Below, one piece after another: positions 22,006 to 31,570 of a stretch of 64,000 bases of DNA. The position numbers were made by a program, and so were the translations under genes. The stretch spans positions 1 through 64,000 of the forward strand of contig WNNJ02003058.1 in NCBI GenBank assembly GCA_012934845.2, in the 5' to 3' direction. The notes under the pieces were generated by a model, which saw nothing but the letters and a program-made list of their open reading frames with translations, was not told the origin of the DNA and ran no database searches. The number at the start of each line of letters is the position of its first letter. Within the stretch, counting starts at the first letter, position 1. The DNA is from Pomphorhynchus laevis. Taxonomy: Eukaryota > Acanthocephala > Palaeacanthocephala > Echinorhynchida > Pomphorhynchidae.

Positions 22006-22690
22006 AAGAAACTTGTTATCTCGCATTATTTAAGAAGCGTATTATATTTAAAAAGAACATTATTTAATGCTTAATAATAAATCCGATTACAACCTTAAAT
22101 TAAATTATAATTAATAATTCCAATATTACATTATTTTAATTTTTTCAATTCGTTTGTTTTCTCTAATTGTATTATTATTTAGTTTTGGTTTAGATTAAAT
22201 TATAATTTATTAATCTACTTTTACATTATTTTTATCTTATTATTTTTATATTTATTTTATCATTTGAAAGTAACTTATTATCTCGCATTATTCAAGAAGC
22301 GTATTTTATTAAACAAAAGAACCTTATTTAATGCTTAATAATGCTTTCAGTTAAATTCGAATGCATTTTATCATTTATTATGCGTTGACCAATTTTATTA
22401 TTAGCTTGATAGATTCCTTGTAAAGAATACCTTGTAAAGAATGTGATCAGGTATATGATGGTCAAACAGGTCAAGGTTTAGTTAACCGTATTAAACAACA
22501 TAATTATAATGTACGTAAAGGGATCAATTCTAGTGATGTTGCTCAGCATTTTGTGAATTTGAATCATTTCGTTGATTTTAAAAATGCATCTATTTTATCA
22601 TTTGAAAGTTACTTGTTATCTCGCATTATTCATAAAGCGTATTTTATTTGAAAAAAGAACCTAATTTAATAATTTATAATAAATCCGATC
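22006..22690 (+). mobile_element. Stacked PLE3 3'-end pieces
   Basis: Three partial copies of the PLE3 C-terminus and tail follow each other: 22006-22150, 22255-22350 and 22410-22690. Each has TTGTTATCTCGCATTATT-type sequence and AAAGAACCTAATTTAATG. The third contains a second, frame-broken GIY-YIG core (GTATATGATGGTCAAACAGG) close to that at 20.7 kb. Confidence 0.75.
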
Positions 22691-23394
22691 TCAACCTTAA
22701 ATTAAATTATAATTATTCCAATATTGCATTATTTTAATTTTTTCAATTCGTTTGTTTTCTCTAATTGTATTAGAGAAAACAAATTGTATTGTTCCTGTAA
22801 TAATATATATTATATTTATAGATTTTAAAAAATTAATTATTAGTGATTAATTAAAAATTGATAAATTTATCCTAATTTGTTAATAATTCTATGAAATTCA
22901 ATATGAATTGGTTGAAGTAGTCACTGGTCCATTATATAACTTATTATAAATATAACTAAATATATTTTTTTAAATTGTTGTAATTTATTCAAGAACATTC
23001 AAATAAAACAAATGTTAAGCGCAAAATGTTCCAAATCGGGCAACAGGTTTGCTAAAACATATCTTAATTGACTGACAAATCATTCATAGGTCGAGTATGG
23101 CGGACCAGAATACCCATACGGGCGATCCATTCCTTGATCGTCCCTCATGAGGGTGCTGCTTGGGTGATTTCTCCGATTTTTAAGTAACATCATAGAATGT
23201 TACTTAAAAATGTTACATTACGTTACTAGTAATGTTTTAAATGACTTTACTAGTTTTACGAACATTTTTATTTCTTTTTTTTGAATAAATCTTCTCTTAT
23301 TAAAAAATAATAATATTATAATATTATAATAATATTCGTAAGGTGGCTTAGGAATATTCAATCCATGCGAATCCGTTGATATCGAATGGAATTG
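22691..23394. other. Unassigned DNA between PLE3 and a LINE fragment
   Basis: The interval to 23000 is AT-rich. A moderately GC-rich patch at 23080-23190 has no recognisable coding. AATGTTACTTAAAAATGTTA near 23195 is a short repeat. Confidence 0.35.
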
Positions 23395-24310
23395 TTCGTC
23401 CAAGCTTTGTGCTACTCTGTCGGAGTTGGATCCAGCGTCGGAACTGGAACGAAAACAACTAGCAGCCATGTCTGAGGTTCGGCACCTCAAAAACCATATG
23501 GTGAAGAGGTAATGCGTAAAGTACCGGCAACTTGTAATGACCTAGTCAGCAACACCTTGATGTATGCATCACAAGAGGGGCGTCTACCTGGCTTTCAGCG
23601 AGAGTGTGCGATGGTCGCAAGTTTAGATTTAGCAACCGTGAATTTCGTGATGGACTGGCCGTCAGATACGGCTGGAAAATCAGTGATGCGCCAGCCAAAT
23701 GTGTCTGTGGAGATAACAACTCCGTCGCACATACATTGTCTTGTAAGCGTGGGAAAAGCGATTATTAGGCATAATGTGGTAAGGGACACATTCGCAAACG
23801 TAGTTTCCAAAGTGTGTTCAACCTCACAAATCGAACCAACATTAGCGCCACTGGAATCTGCTGACGTATTCACCCACTCAATATAAGATGTTATTCTATA
23901 AGATGTTATTATATAAGATGTGTTATGCACGGGTCTGTATGGTGTACCAACTGAGCGGTTCTTCTTGGACGTAGCTATATTTAATTCTCATGCTCGTTCG
24001 TACGCCACGATGGCCCCTACTGCCGCTTTCGAGTTTCATAAACATCGGAAACATGCTAAGTACGCGGAGCGGATTGGTGCTGTAGAACGCGCGACATTTA
24101 TACATATAATTGTGTCGACTCAAGGTGGCATGGGTGTGGAGACTGAACGGCTAGTGAAGAGGGTCGCAAAAGTCTTTTCTGAGCGTCACCAGAGCAATTA
24201 TGCTGTTAACCTTGCCAGGATCCGGAGAATCATAGGTTTTGTATTAGTGCGTGCCAATTCCTGGTGTTTCGGGAATCGGAGGGATCCGATTTCTCCGAAT
24301 TTAAGGACAG
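23395..24310 (+). pseudogene. LINE C-terminus with Cys knuckle and endonuclease-like domain
   Basis: In changing frames the plus strand gives TLSELDPASELERKQLAAMS (23430-23490), FRDGLAVRYGWKI (about 23640), CVCGDNNSVAHTLSCKRG (Cys/His knuckle, about 23710-23760), RHNVVRDTFANVVSKVC and EPTLAPL (about 23767-23850). Then come FFLDVAIFNSHARSY (about 23960), the YAERIGAVERATFI block, and a final SxxRxxIGFVLVRANS block (to 24260). The FLDV strand following an acidic region looks like a PD-(D/E)xK-type nuclease core attached to non-LTR RT proteins; this reading comes from remembered relatives. The copy is broken and lacks the RT. Confidence 0.6.
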
Positions 24311-24505
24311 TGAGACTATTCCGCGCGAATTTTTTGTAAAGCATGTAAGCCAGACGCGAAAGAATTACGAATGCCGTTTCGTCATCACAATGACTCATCA
24401 GTGCCAGATCCCTCCCACTACTGGATGCAGAGGAGGACTGGCAGACGGCAATAAATGAATGAATCAATGTGAATGATGTACGAGAAAATTTTCTAGTAAC
24501 ATCAA
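24297..24505 (-). mobile_element. Hammerhead-bearing short repeat, copy A
   Basis: The minus-strand unit runs from a GAAAATTTTC palindrome and GATTCATTCATTTATTGCCG through the ribozyme (24450-24372) to CTTTCGCGTCTGGCTTACAT, CACGCGGAATAGTCTCACTG and CCTTAAATTC near 24297. It abuts the end of the plus-strand LINE fragment and faces copy B, forming an inverted repeat with arms of about 145 bases. Confidence 0.8.
24372..24450 (-). ncRNA. Type III hammerhead ribozyme (complete)
   Basis: Read on the minus strand: stem III 5' arm TGCCGT (24450-24445), cleavage-site residue C after GU (24444), stem I TGCCAG (24443-24438) closed by a 30-base loop and CTGGCA (24407-24402), core CTGATGA (24401-24395), stem II GTCA/TGAC with loop TTGTGA (24394-24381), GAA, then A starting the stem III 3' arm ACGGCA (24377-24372). 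All invariant core bases and the G10.1-C11.1 pair are present; stems are 6, 4 and 6 bp. Stem I can extend through CCTCC/GGAGGG. Such ribozymes self-cleave 3' of the GUC and process repeat RNAs into monomers or circles. Activity is inferred from the fold, not shown. Confidence 0.88.
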
Positions 24506-24660
24506 TCCTCCTCTGCATCCAGTAGTGTGAGGGATCTGACACTGATGAGTCATTGTGATGACGAAACGGCATTCGTCATTCTTTCGCGTCTGGCTTACAT
24601 GCTTTACAAGAAATTCACGCGGAATAGTCTCACTCTCCTTAAATTCATGATAAAAGTTAG
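24506..24660 (+). mobile_element. Hammerhead-bearing repeat, copy B (5'-truncated)
   Basis: Begins at TCCTCCTCTGCATCCAG inside the stem I loop and runs to CTCCTTAAATTCATG. It keeps CTGATGA (24542-24548), the perfect stem II and GAAACGGCA, but lacks the 5' halves of stems III and I, so it cannot fold as a hammerhead. Its stem I 3' arm reads CTGACA instead of CTGGCA. Confidence 0.8.
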
Positions 24661-24755
24661 CCGATATTAAAGAGACCTGCGCTGACATTTGCCAGTGCTT
24701 TTGCTAATGATCCTTTTTTGGTGAAGCTGTAGTACTGATTTAGTACTCTATGATG
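24661..24755. other. Spacer between repeat copies B and C
   Basis: Short GC-moderate spacer with no recognised feature. ATGATGTTACTAGAAAATTT starts copy C. Confidence 0.4.
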
Positions 24756-24957
24756 TTACTAGAAAATTTTCTAGTACATCATTCACATTGATTCATTCAT
24801 TGATTGCCGTCTGCCAGTCCTCCTCTGCATCCAGTAGTGGGAGGGATCTGGCACTGATGAGTCATTGTGATAACGAAACGGCATTCGTCATTCTTTCGCG
24901 TCTGGCTTACATGCTTTACAAAAAATTCACGCGGAATCGTCTCACTGTCCTTAAATA
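24752..24957 (+). mobile_element. Hammerhead-bearing short repeat, copy C
   Basis: Full unit: ACTAGAAAATTTTCTAGT palindrome, CATTCACATTGATTCATTCA, ribozyme 24805-24883, then ATTCTTTCGCGTCTGGCTTA, AAAAAATTCACGCGGAATCG and CTCACTGTCCTTAAAT. It is in the same order as copy A and more than 90 percent alike by eye. No open frame spans it, so it is a non-coding element. Confidence 0.8.
24805..24883 (+). ncRNA. Type III hammerhead ribozyme (one stem II mismatch)
   Basis: Stem III TGCCGT (24805-24810) with ACGGCA (24878-24883); predicted cleavage after C24811 of GUC; stem I TGCCAG (24812-24817) with CTGGCA (24848-24853); CTGATGA 24854-24860; stem II GTCA/TAAC (24861-24874) with a C-A mismatch at the third pair; GAA 24875-24877. 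The length (79) and loop lengths equal those of the minus-strand copy. Retention of all core bases in two separate copies argues against chance. Confidence 0.85.
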
Positions 24958-25985
24958 ATATAATATAATTATATTATATTTTGATATTTTCACTTGCAGC
25001 GAACATTTAAAACAGCGATCTTGTTTAGGATAGCGTGCAGATGATAAGCACTATATCTGAATATATAATGAATATATAATGAATATCTCATTCACATCTA
25101 ATACACTTGGACGCTTTCGAGCAGCAGTTACAGCATCGCACCGCATTCCTAAGTTTTCCTCTTGCCATTTGTATGTGTCGGCTTCCGAAATTGTGATATT
25201 ATAATTTGATATTATATTAATAATTATAATTACTAATAATTATTTATTATTGTAATTATATTATTATAATTATATTAATTTAATATAATTATATATTATA
25301 TTAAATGATATATTAAATTATAAAGTTTTGTTTATACAATTTAAACTTCAATCAGTATTCGCATTGCAGAAAGGGTCCATAGACAATTCACGAAAAATCA
25401 ATTGAGTTTAAAAGAGCATCATTTAAATAGCTAATTATTTACCGATTTAAACCGTCATTTTTTCAAATTCACTGGAGGCGGTAAGATATTTGCACAAATT
25501 ACTCGGATTTAACAACAACTCCTAAGCAATGTTTTGTGTCATCAAATTGGTCTCAATTGATCTGTAAATCAAGTTGATTTATAAATTAGTCTCAATTTAA
25601 GAATCAATGACATTGGGTATATTATATTATATTTACAATTATAACTGCAATTTTAAGATTTATTATCTCTATTAAGCAGTGATTATTATATTAATATAAT
25701 ATTATATAATAATATAATTAAACATTAGATTAGTATTAAAATATATTATATTATTATCATATATTATAATTATATTTATATTATATTTATAATTATAATT
25801 ATACAATTATAATTATAACAAGACATTATCGAAGATACAAACGATTTGCGCAGTGAAAGGTGTCAAAATGCAGTTATATTATTAAATAATTTATTTAATA
25901 ACACGATTGTAACCTTTAAAATCTTTATTTTATGAGAGTGTATACAATACAGTTCATGATATTTAGTAGCATTTTTAATTAAAAC
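24958..25985. other. AT-rich intergenic DNA downstream of RABGGTB
   Basis: Mostly TAATATAATTATA runs. A GC-richer patch at 24990-25190 is unassigned. TTTATT at 25924-25929 is a minus-strand AATAAA about 65 bases past the RABGGTB stop and is its likely poly(A) signal. Confidence 0.5.
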
Positions 25986-25992
25986 GATTAGT

Positions 25993-27015
25993 TTAAAATC
26001 GTACTACGGGAGTCTTTATATTTAGTCGGTCAACAACTTTCTGAGTCATACAAAGGACGGGATTGACTTGTTCTAAGTCGTCTGGCAACACATTCATCAG
26101 TGATAGACCTGCTAAACCGAAAAGGGTGTGGAACGGATCAGGAGCATAGCCTGGCCTATCTGAAAATCCACCGGATTCATCGTCTTGGCTTGATAATATG
26201 AAATCAGTCAACTTGTATTTATCTATCCAATCTAATCTATTTAGAATGCAAAGAGACGATAGTACCCACCACGAATAGCAAACATCTGGAAGTTTCTCTG
26301 GCCGTCCATTTAAACCACCGCTTTTTGGTAGTTGACGTTCACATAACCACCATCCAAGTTGGTCAACATCGTCGATAACATCTAGTCGATTAACGAGTGA
26401 AAGAAATCCTAGGCAACAGAATATGTTACCTGCATGCGATTCAGAACCAGGTTTTAAGCCGAAACCACCATCAAAATTTTGACACCTTTTTACGAAATCA
26501 ACAGCTTTTTCCAAATTAATGAAATCGTCGGAATTTAATTGCAACAATTTTAAACAGGCAATTGCACAAAATGAGAATCGGCTATCAATTTCGCCCCATT
26601 TATCTCCAGCGAAAGATCCGTCTTCTTGCTGCAACCCTTTAATGTATTCACCGATCACTCGCTTATCGTCAATAAGATCCATTTTGTCAGCAGTAATCAA
26701 TATTTGAATTGAACTAAGAGTAAATAGCAAATGAGGTTCGTGATTAACCCATGCGCGAAATCCACCAGACATTTTCCGATCAAAACAATCATTCACAATT
26801 GTTTGTATTATCGTAGAATCCGGTGATCGGTTATGCTTCATAATCTGCAAACTTGTAAAGGCCCAATATATTCCACTTACACGAAGATAATCTGACATTA
26901 TGTAGGCATCCTTATCGTGGTCTGTTCCGTATCCATTTATAAACTCAATATGCTTTTCAATTAGTAGTTTTGATATTCGCTTATTATCCGGTATACTAAA
27001 GTCATTTGTGTACAT
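25993..27015 (-). CDS. RABGGTB: Rab geranylgeranyltransferase (GGTase II) beta subunit
   Basis: Intact, intronless frame of 340 codons, against about 331 in mammals. With its alpha subunit, and Rab presented by Rab escort protein, the enzyme attaches geranylgeranyl groups to C-terminal cysteines of Rab GTPases in the cytosol. The alpha-alpha barrel repeats are clear, with internal GGF repeats (QEDGSFAG 130-137, DGGFGLKPG 182-190, GGLNGRPEK 233-241, SGGFSDRPG 281-289). The zinc ligands are Asp244 and Cys246 (KLPDVCYSWW) and His296 (PDPFHTLFG), each shifted by six from rat Asp238, Cys240 and His290. LGWWLCERQLP and SESHAG are hallmark blocks. It is distinguished from farnesyl- and GGTase I beta by its short length and RabGGTase-type sequence throughout. 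The start Met precedes the conserved KHIEFINGYG by about 20 residues, as in relatives. Confidence 0.95.
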   Translation of the reverse strand: MYTNDFSIPDNKRISKLLIEKHIEFINGYGTDHDKDAYIMSDYLRVSGIYWAFTSLQIMKHNRSPDSTIIQTIVNDCFDRKMSGGFRAWVNHEPHLLFTLSSIQILITADKMDLIDDKRVIGEYIKGLQQEDGSFAGDKWGEIDSRFSFCAIACLKLLQLNSDDFINLEKAVDFVKRCQNFDGGFGLKPGSESHAGNIFCCLGFLSLVNRLDVIDDVDQLGWWLCERQLPKSGGLNGRPEKLPDVCYSWWVLSSLCILNRLDWIDKYKLTDFILSSQDDESGGFSDRPGYAPDPFHTLFGLAGLSLMNVLPDDLEQVNPVLCMTQKVVDRLNIKTPVVRF

Positions 27016-27444
27016 TCAAGGGAATCTGGAAGTTCTAACTAAGTATAAATGATAATTAATTCGTTAACATTGGGTAAATTGATGAATTTCAAAATTTATC
27101 CATTTTGAATTATGAAATCAATTTTTTTAAGTTCCATATAACAGCATTAATAAAAATTCGTTAATCTTGAGTAAAAGTTGCAAATGCATACGATTATAAA
27201 GGTCATTAGAATTTCTAAATTACCAGTTTTCTTATAAAGGGTTACTTAAAAAGTCGGACTGTAGCCAAATAATCCTTAATATTTGCAAACTCTTATTAGA
27301 AAAATACTCAGTCAAAGCATTGCATTACATTGTACTGTCATCGTAAATATTTCACAACGTATTATGTATATTTTAGGCTTCGTCCTTATTAATAGTATAA
27401 TAATAGTAAATATAATAAAAGTTTAATGTATTATTGAATGTATT
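27016..27444. other. Upstream region of RABGGTB
   Basis: AT-rich, non-coding, and presumably holds the promoter. No specific element can be supported. Confidence 0.4.
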
Positions 27445-28260
27445 ATTTAATGTATTTTAATGAAGAAAGCCAATATCATTACATATTGTTGCAATTCTTA
27501 AAATTTTATTATTTAATGTATTATATTTTATATTATATGGTATGCATGAATGCTCATGCAAAAATATGTTTCTTGTAAATTTAAAAATGTCATCTTTACG
27601 ATATAAATTAAAAGTAGTTTTAATTGATGTTAATTTAATGTTCATATCAAAATATATACTTTCTTTATCATTAATATTGGTTTTGTTAAGAATAAGGCTT
27701 TCTGGATGAATGTGCTAACTAATTGAATAAAAATTGCTAGAATTAAATACACATATAAATTTAAAAATGTCATCTTTACGATATAAATTAATAGTAGTTT
27801 TAGTTAATGTTAATTAAATGTTCATATCTAGATATACACCTTTATCATCAATATTGGTTCTGTTAAGAATAAGGCTTTCTGGATAAATTTGTTCACTTAC
27901 TGAATAAAAATATTAGAGTTAAATACACATATCATCAATGTATCGAAACATATATTTCATATCTTTATATAAATTAGATTTGTTTTTTACACAGTTATGA
28001 ACAAATTCATATTCTATAAAGCTTAAAAATAAGTCAGCTATAATTGGGCAACTATTACCTCCCATTGGAACAACTTTTATTTGTCTAAATATAGATGTCT
28101 CTACTTTTAAATAATTTCAATTTATCAAAATATTTAAGGATTATATTAATTCAATTTTATTCATATATTTATATTTATTTGATGGTATAATTTTTGTTAG
28201 ATAGGCGTTATAGTTATTATAGCATATATAATAGTATATATAATATATATAATTCGATAG
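27445..28260 (-). mobile_element. Naiad PLE RT fragments, stacked
   Basis: The interval 27445-27760 matches 52820-53115 of the complete copy. A second partial copy (27760-28080) repeats part of it and reaches motif B (CAACTATTACCTCCCATTGG). A third (28060-28250) covers the region before motif B. The open stretch 27457-27645 keeps MNIKLTSIKTTFNLYRKDDI. All are dead. The last part belongs to the segmental duplication. Confidence 0.75.
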
Positions 28261-28525
28261 TAGTCAGGGTGTATGGAATTGGAAGTCATGAAGGAAATAT
28301 TATGTAGCTGGTTTTTATGCGAAAGTAACCTTGTGTGATCTAGAAAATATTTAATAGATAATAAGGCATCCATAACAAGATCACCAGTCCGATTTCAATC
28401 GATATTCATAATCTTAAACTACACGATATATAATAAGCATGCAAGAGAGCATCTCGGACTTTGATACAAGACTTTCAGTCACCATGTCACTATACGATCA
28501 CTTTAGCATCGAAATGATGGGTACA
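28061..28525. repeat. Segmental duplication, copy 2 (partner 9600-10063)
   Basis: Near-identical to 9600-10063 and including the same Naiad/PLE2 junction. It ends at ATGATGGGTAC; the sequence after it differs from copy 1. Confidence 0.85.
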
Positions 28526-28604
28526 TCGAAATGATATAGAAAAAAGAAAAAATAATGAATGGAAATAAAATATATAATATACTTTGTATTTGAATAAGAT
28601 AATA
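28526..28604. other. AT-rich spacer
   Basis: AATGATATAGAAAAAAG and similar A-rich sequence. No feature. Confidence 0.4.
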
Positions 28605-28820
28605 ATCAAATTTTATCAGAGGGAATACGTCATTGGCATGTATTTGACCCCGCTGCTATGTTAAATCAAAACCAGAGCCAAAACCTTATTACACAACAGT
28701 TCATCCTGATGGCCTATTGTCCTTATTCGAATACATCAAAGAGTCAATTCATAAAAATTAAATTAAATTTTAAATTTTAATTAACATTTTAAGTTGGCAT
28801 AAATTGTATAAAATTCTATA
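28605..28820 (+). mobile_element. Decayed Naiad 3' tail, plus orientation
   Basis: TTTTATCAGAGGGAATACGT, CATGTATTTGACCCCGCTGC and TCATCCTGATGGCC follow the tail order. The pseudoknot pairs are mostly lost in this copy. Confidence 0.7.
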
Positions 28821-29385
28821 TAACAATTATAAACAATTATTAATAATTAGATAATTTGAAGATATCGTATTTTCATTATAGCACAGGATATACATAAATT
28901 AATAAATTAAACTAGTCATAAAATACTAAATTATAAAAAATTTAATATCGAAGTATATAAATAACTAACATTATTTAAATAACTTCATATATGACATAAC
29001 AGTAATATCATCTATGGCACCATATATTTAGAAGTCAAGTATTAATTAATCCATTCATACATGACATAAGCACAATCGCATAAACAGTCATAGCCACATT
29101 TATTAATTATGGGTATAAATCCGTAATTTGAAATAAACATTTCTAAATGTTTAAAAATCATTAAGCGACTTGAACACGGAAGAATTAAACTAAAAGTTTA
29201 AAAATACATATTTAGAGATAAATAACATGCATCGATAGTACCCGCTTATTTATATTTTGGGAATTTATAAACGTCTACATTTATTTCGATTTTAAATTTT
29301 TACCAAAATAGTTGTTAATTCGGTAGAACTATGTAAAAATTGCATTTTTAGAAATAACTAAAATTATTATAGGTTTATATAATAG
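28821..29385. other. AT-rich intergenic DNA
   Basis: No gene or repeat recognised, apart from an imperfect repetition of TTCATAYATGACATAA near 28983 and 29051. Confidence 0.4.
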
Positions 29386-29754
29386 TAGTGCACAAATGTG
29401 CTGAGTAGACAACGGAATAGAATTTCTTACGAAATACGGCATTTATACAAAATGATGTTGCTTGTTATACTTGACTTTGATACACGACTTTCAGTCACCA
29501 TGTCATTTCCAGACGGCCACTTCAGCATCGAAATAATAGAGTACCCTGTAACACTCATCAGTAGAATGAAGTACCCACTGGTCGATTAAGGCGTTTCCGA
29601 CAATTTGCTAAATTGACTGAGGCTTACGCTCTTCACAAGATCGAATCGCTATTGTAGCTGAACTCGTTGGATCCTTAATGGATACGGCATGTATAATAGT
29701 AGTGCACGGATGTGCTGAGTAGACAACGGTTCAAACATCGAGACATAAACTCCG
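29386..29754 (+). repeat. PLE2 repeated terminus (pseudo-LTR-like)
   Basis: The unit start ATAATAGTAGTGCAC...GTGCTGAGTAGACAACGG occurs at 29388 and again at 29692, about 304 bases apart. Between them lie the GACTTTCAGTCACCATGTCA and ACTCATCAGTAGAATGAAGT blocks also seen at 10.0-10.3 kb. The element body follows directly. Confidence 0.7.
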
Positions 29755-29892
29755 AAATTCGTTTAGATCCTAGATTGGGAAGCAATCTACAGGGAAGTTC
29801 TATATGTTACATAATATACACAAAGACAAAATACCGTGCAATGGACGAGCAATAGTAAGCTGTATAGGAACTCCTACTGAAGCCTTATATAG

Positions 29893-30339
29893 ATGGGTGA
29901 TTACAAATCAAAACCACTTTTACACAATATTAAAGCTCACATTGAAAGTACCGATGATTTTGTGAGGAAATTTGAAGAAATCAAACTTACCATTCCACAG
30001 AATGCCATCCTATTGACTCTCGATGTGGAATCTCTGTACACAAATATTCCAACCAAATATGGACTTGAAGCTGTGTTAGAAGCAACGAAATTATTGAATA
30101 ATTTAACAGCTGAAATGATACTGGATGCAACAGAAATTGTTCTTCGTAATAACGTAATTCAATTTATGAACCAATTGTATTTACAAATATCAGGAACCGC
30201 AATAGTCACACCACTAGCTCCTTCATATGCTGTATTGTTCATGGATATGTTCGAAACGAATAAAATGTCCACAGCCAAACATAAACCACACACCTGGTTA
30301 AGTTATCTAGACGATATATTCTTTATATGGACATCATGA
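29893..30339 (+). pseudogene. PLE2 reverse transcriptase palm segment
   Basis: Open stretch of 148 codons: LLTLDVESLYTNIPTKYGLE (motif A with the catalytic Asp near residue 44), a motif-B position reading GTAIVTPLAPSYAVLFM where active PLEs have a Gly-Met-Gly-type loop, and LSYLDDIFFIW (catalytic YLDD near 138-141). The start Met is internal; homologous sequence continues upstream. Confidence 0.8.
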
Positions 30340-30801
30340 TAAGATGCATTGAATGACTTTGTTGCGCACCTGAATGAAGGACCGATGACATTCACATATG
30401 ACAAAAGTTGGCCACCCTATTTCCTTAACGTTACAATTAATAAATAGGTGATTGGAGACAGAACAATCTACATTACACGATCCTACAGAAAACTAGAATC
30501 AAATGCAAAATATCTTCACAAAGCTAGCTTTCACTGCAGTACCACGAAACAATCCATGATACAAAATGAATTTAAGAGGATGATCAAAATTTCGAGTACA
30601 TCAGATTGGAAGTGAGAGGCTATAGAACAAGTAATTAAATATTTTATGAAGAGAGGCCATCATAAACGTCAAATTGATCAGGAGCTACAGAAAGTGCGAA
30701 GTATAACAAGAAAGGAACTATTAAATAAAGTCGAACCAAAATAAAACATAACAGTATGCTTACTCCCATATCATCAAGTATTAAGTGGTTTAAATCGGGA
30801 C

Positions 30802-31224
30802 ATGCTAAAAGAATACAAAGAGATTGATATTAACGAAAAGCTACCATGGGTCGGACAAACGATTAGAAAGCATTTAGTTTCCGCAAGGATCAAAGATAAA
30901 TTAATAAGTGAAATCAGTGTGCCGAAAACCCAAATTCACTACTGTAAGCCATGCGATAAATCTCGTTGTAAAACATGTGGACTAATACCGATATCAAAGA
31001 GATTTTTCAGTAGCATCACCGGCCTTAGTTACAATCTACGAGCAGACACAAACTGTATTACGAACAATTGTGTTTATTTGGCGACATGCGTAAGATGTGA
31101 CAAACAATATGTCGGTGAAACCTCTAATGGTCTGAATATAAGAATAAATAAGAAACGTATAGACATTAAAAAACGAAATCCAACAGATAGAGCAGTAACA
31201 CACCACTCACGCATCACGCCTTAG
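30802..31224 (+). pseudogene. PLE2 GIY-YIG endonuclease segment
   Basis: Open stretch of 140 codons: GQTIRKHLVSARIKDKL, a Cys cluster (YCKPCDKSRCKTCG), then CVYLATCVRCDKQYVGETSN as the GIY-YIG core, with GLNIRINKKR as the following helix. The final conserved EMFWIAQL block follows near 31290 in another frame. The nuclease nicks target DNA for integration in functional relatives. Confidence 0.85.
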
Positions 31225-31570
31225 AAACGTATAACTACATCATCATCGAAAGTGGTTTGGTGAATGCTCGAGTACGTAAATCGAGAGAGATGTTTTGGAT
31301 TGCACAGTTAATGGCAGAATGTCCACAAGGCCTAACACAAGCTCCACCACTTATGTGGCAAGATATAACATAGGAAACATTTTTGTGACACGATATATTA
31401 TATTACTTCAACACCTAACTAATTATGACATAATTAATTATTGCTAACTACTCTGCTGTTTCTTTGTAGAAGTTCTAGTAACGGACGAAACTTTTAAATA
31501 AAATATATAAGTCCGTATGAAAATCGTTAAAACGAAGATAAAGACCTCAATGAAGTTATTATTTTATTGA

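Larger units (their letters stand above)
29755..31570 (+). mobile_element. Canonical PLE (PLE2), RT plus C-terminal GIY-YIG, broken
   Basis: The body starts with MLHNIHKDKIPCNGR (RT motif 1 region, about 29800). It has the RT palm at 29893-30339, connection sequence to 30780, and the GIY-YIG at 30802-31224 with a final piece to 31370. It ends with CTAGTAACGGACGAAACTTT near 31480. A handful of frame breaks separate long open stretches, so this is a relatively young but dead copy. Confidence 0.85.

Noticed and set aside
24198-24572. 124-codon minus-strand open frame across the ribozyme repeats
   Set aside because: It runs through inverted copies of a non-coding repeat and resembles no protein.
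24542-24577. Type I hammerhead reading of the 24.5 kb core (stem III ACG/CGT, site GTC downstream)
   Set aside because: Stem I would start with an A-A mismatch; the type III reading of copies A and C pairs perfectly instead.
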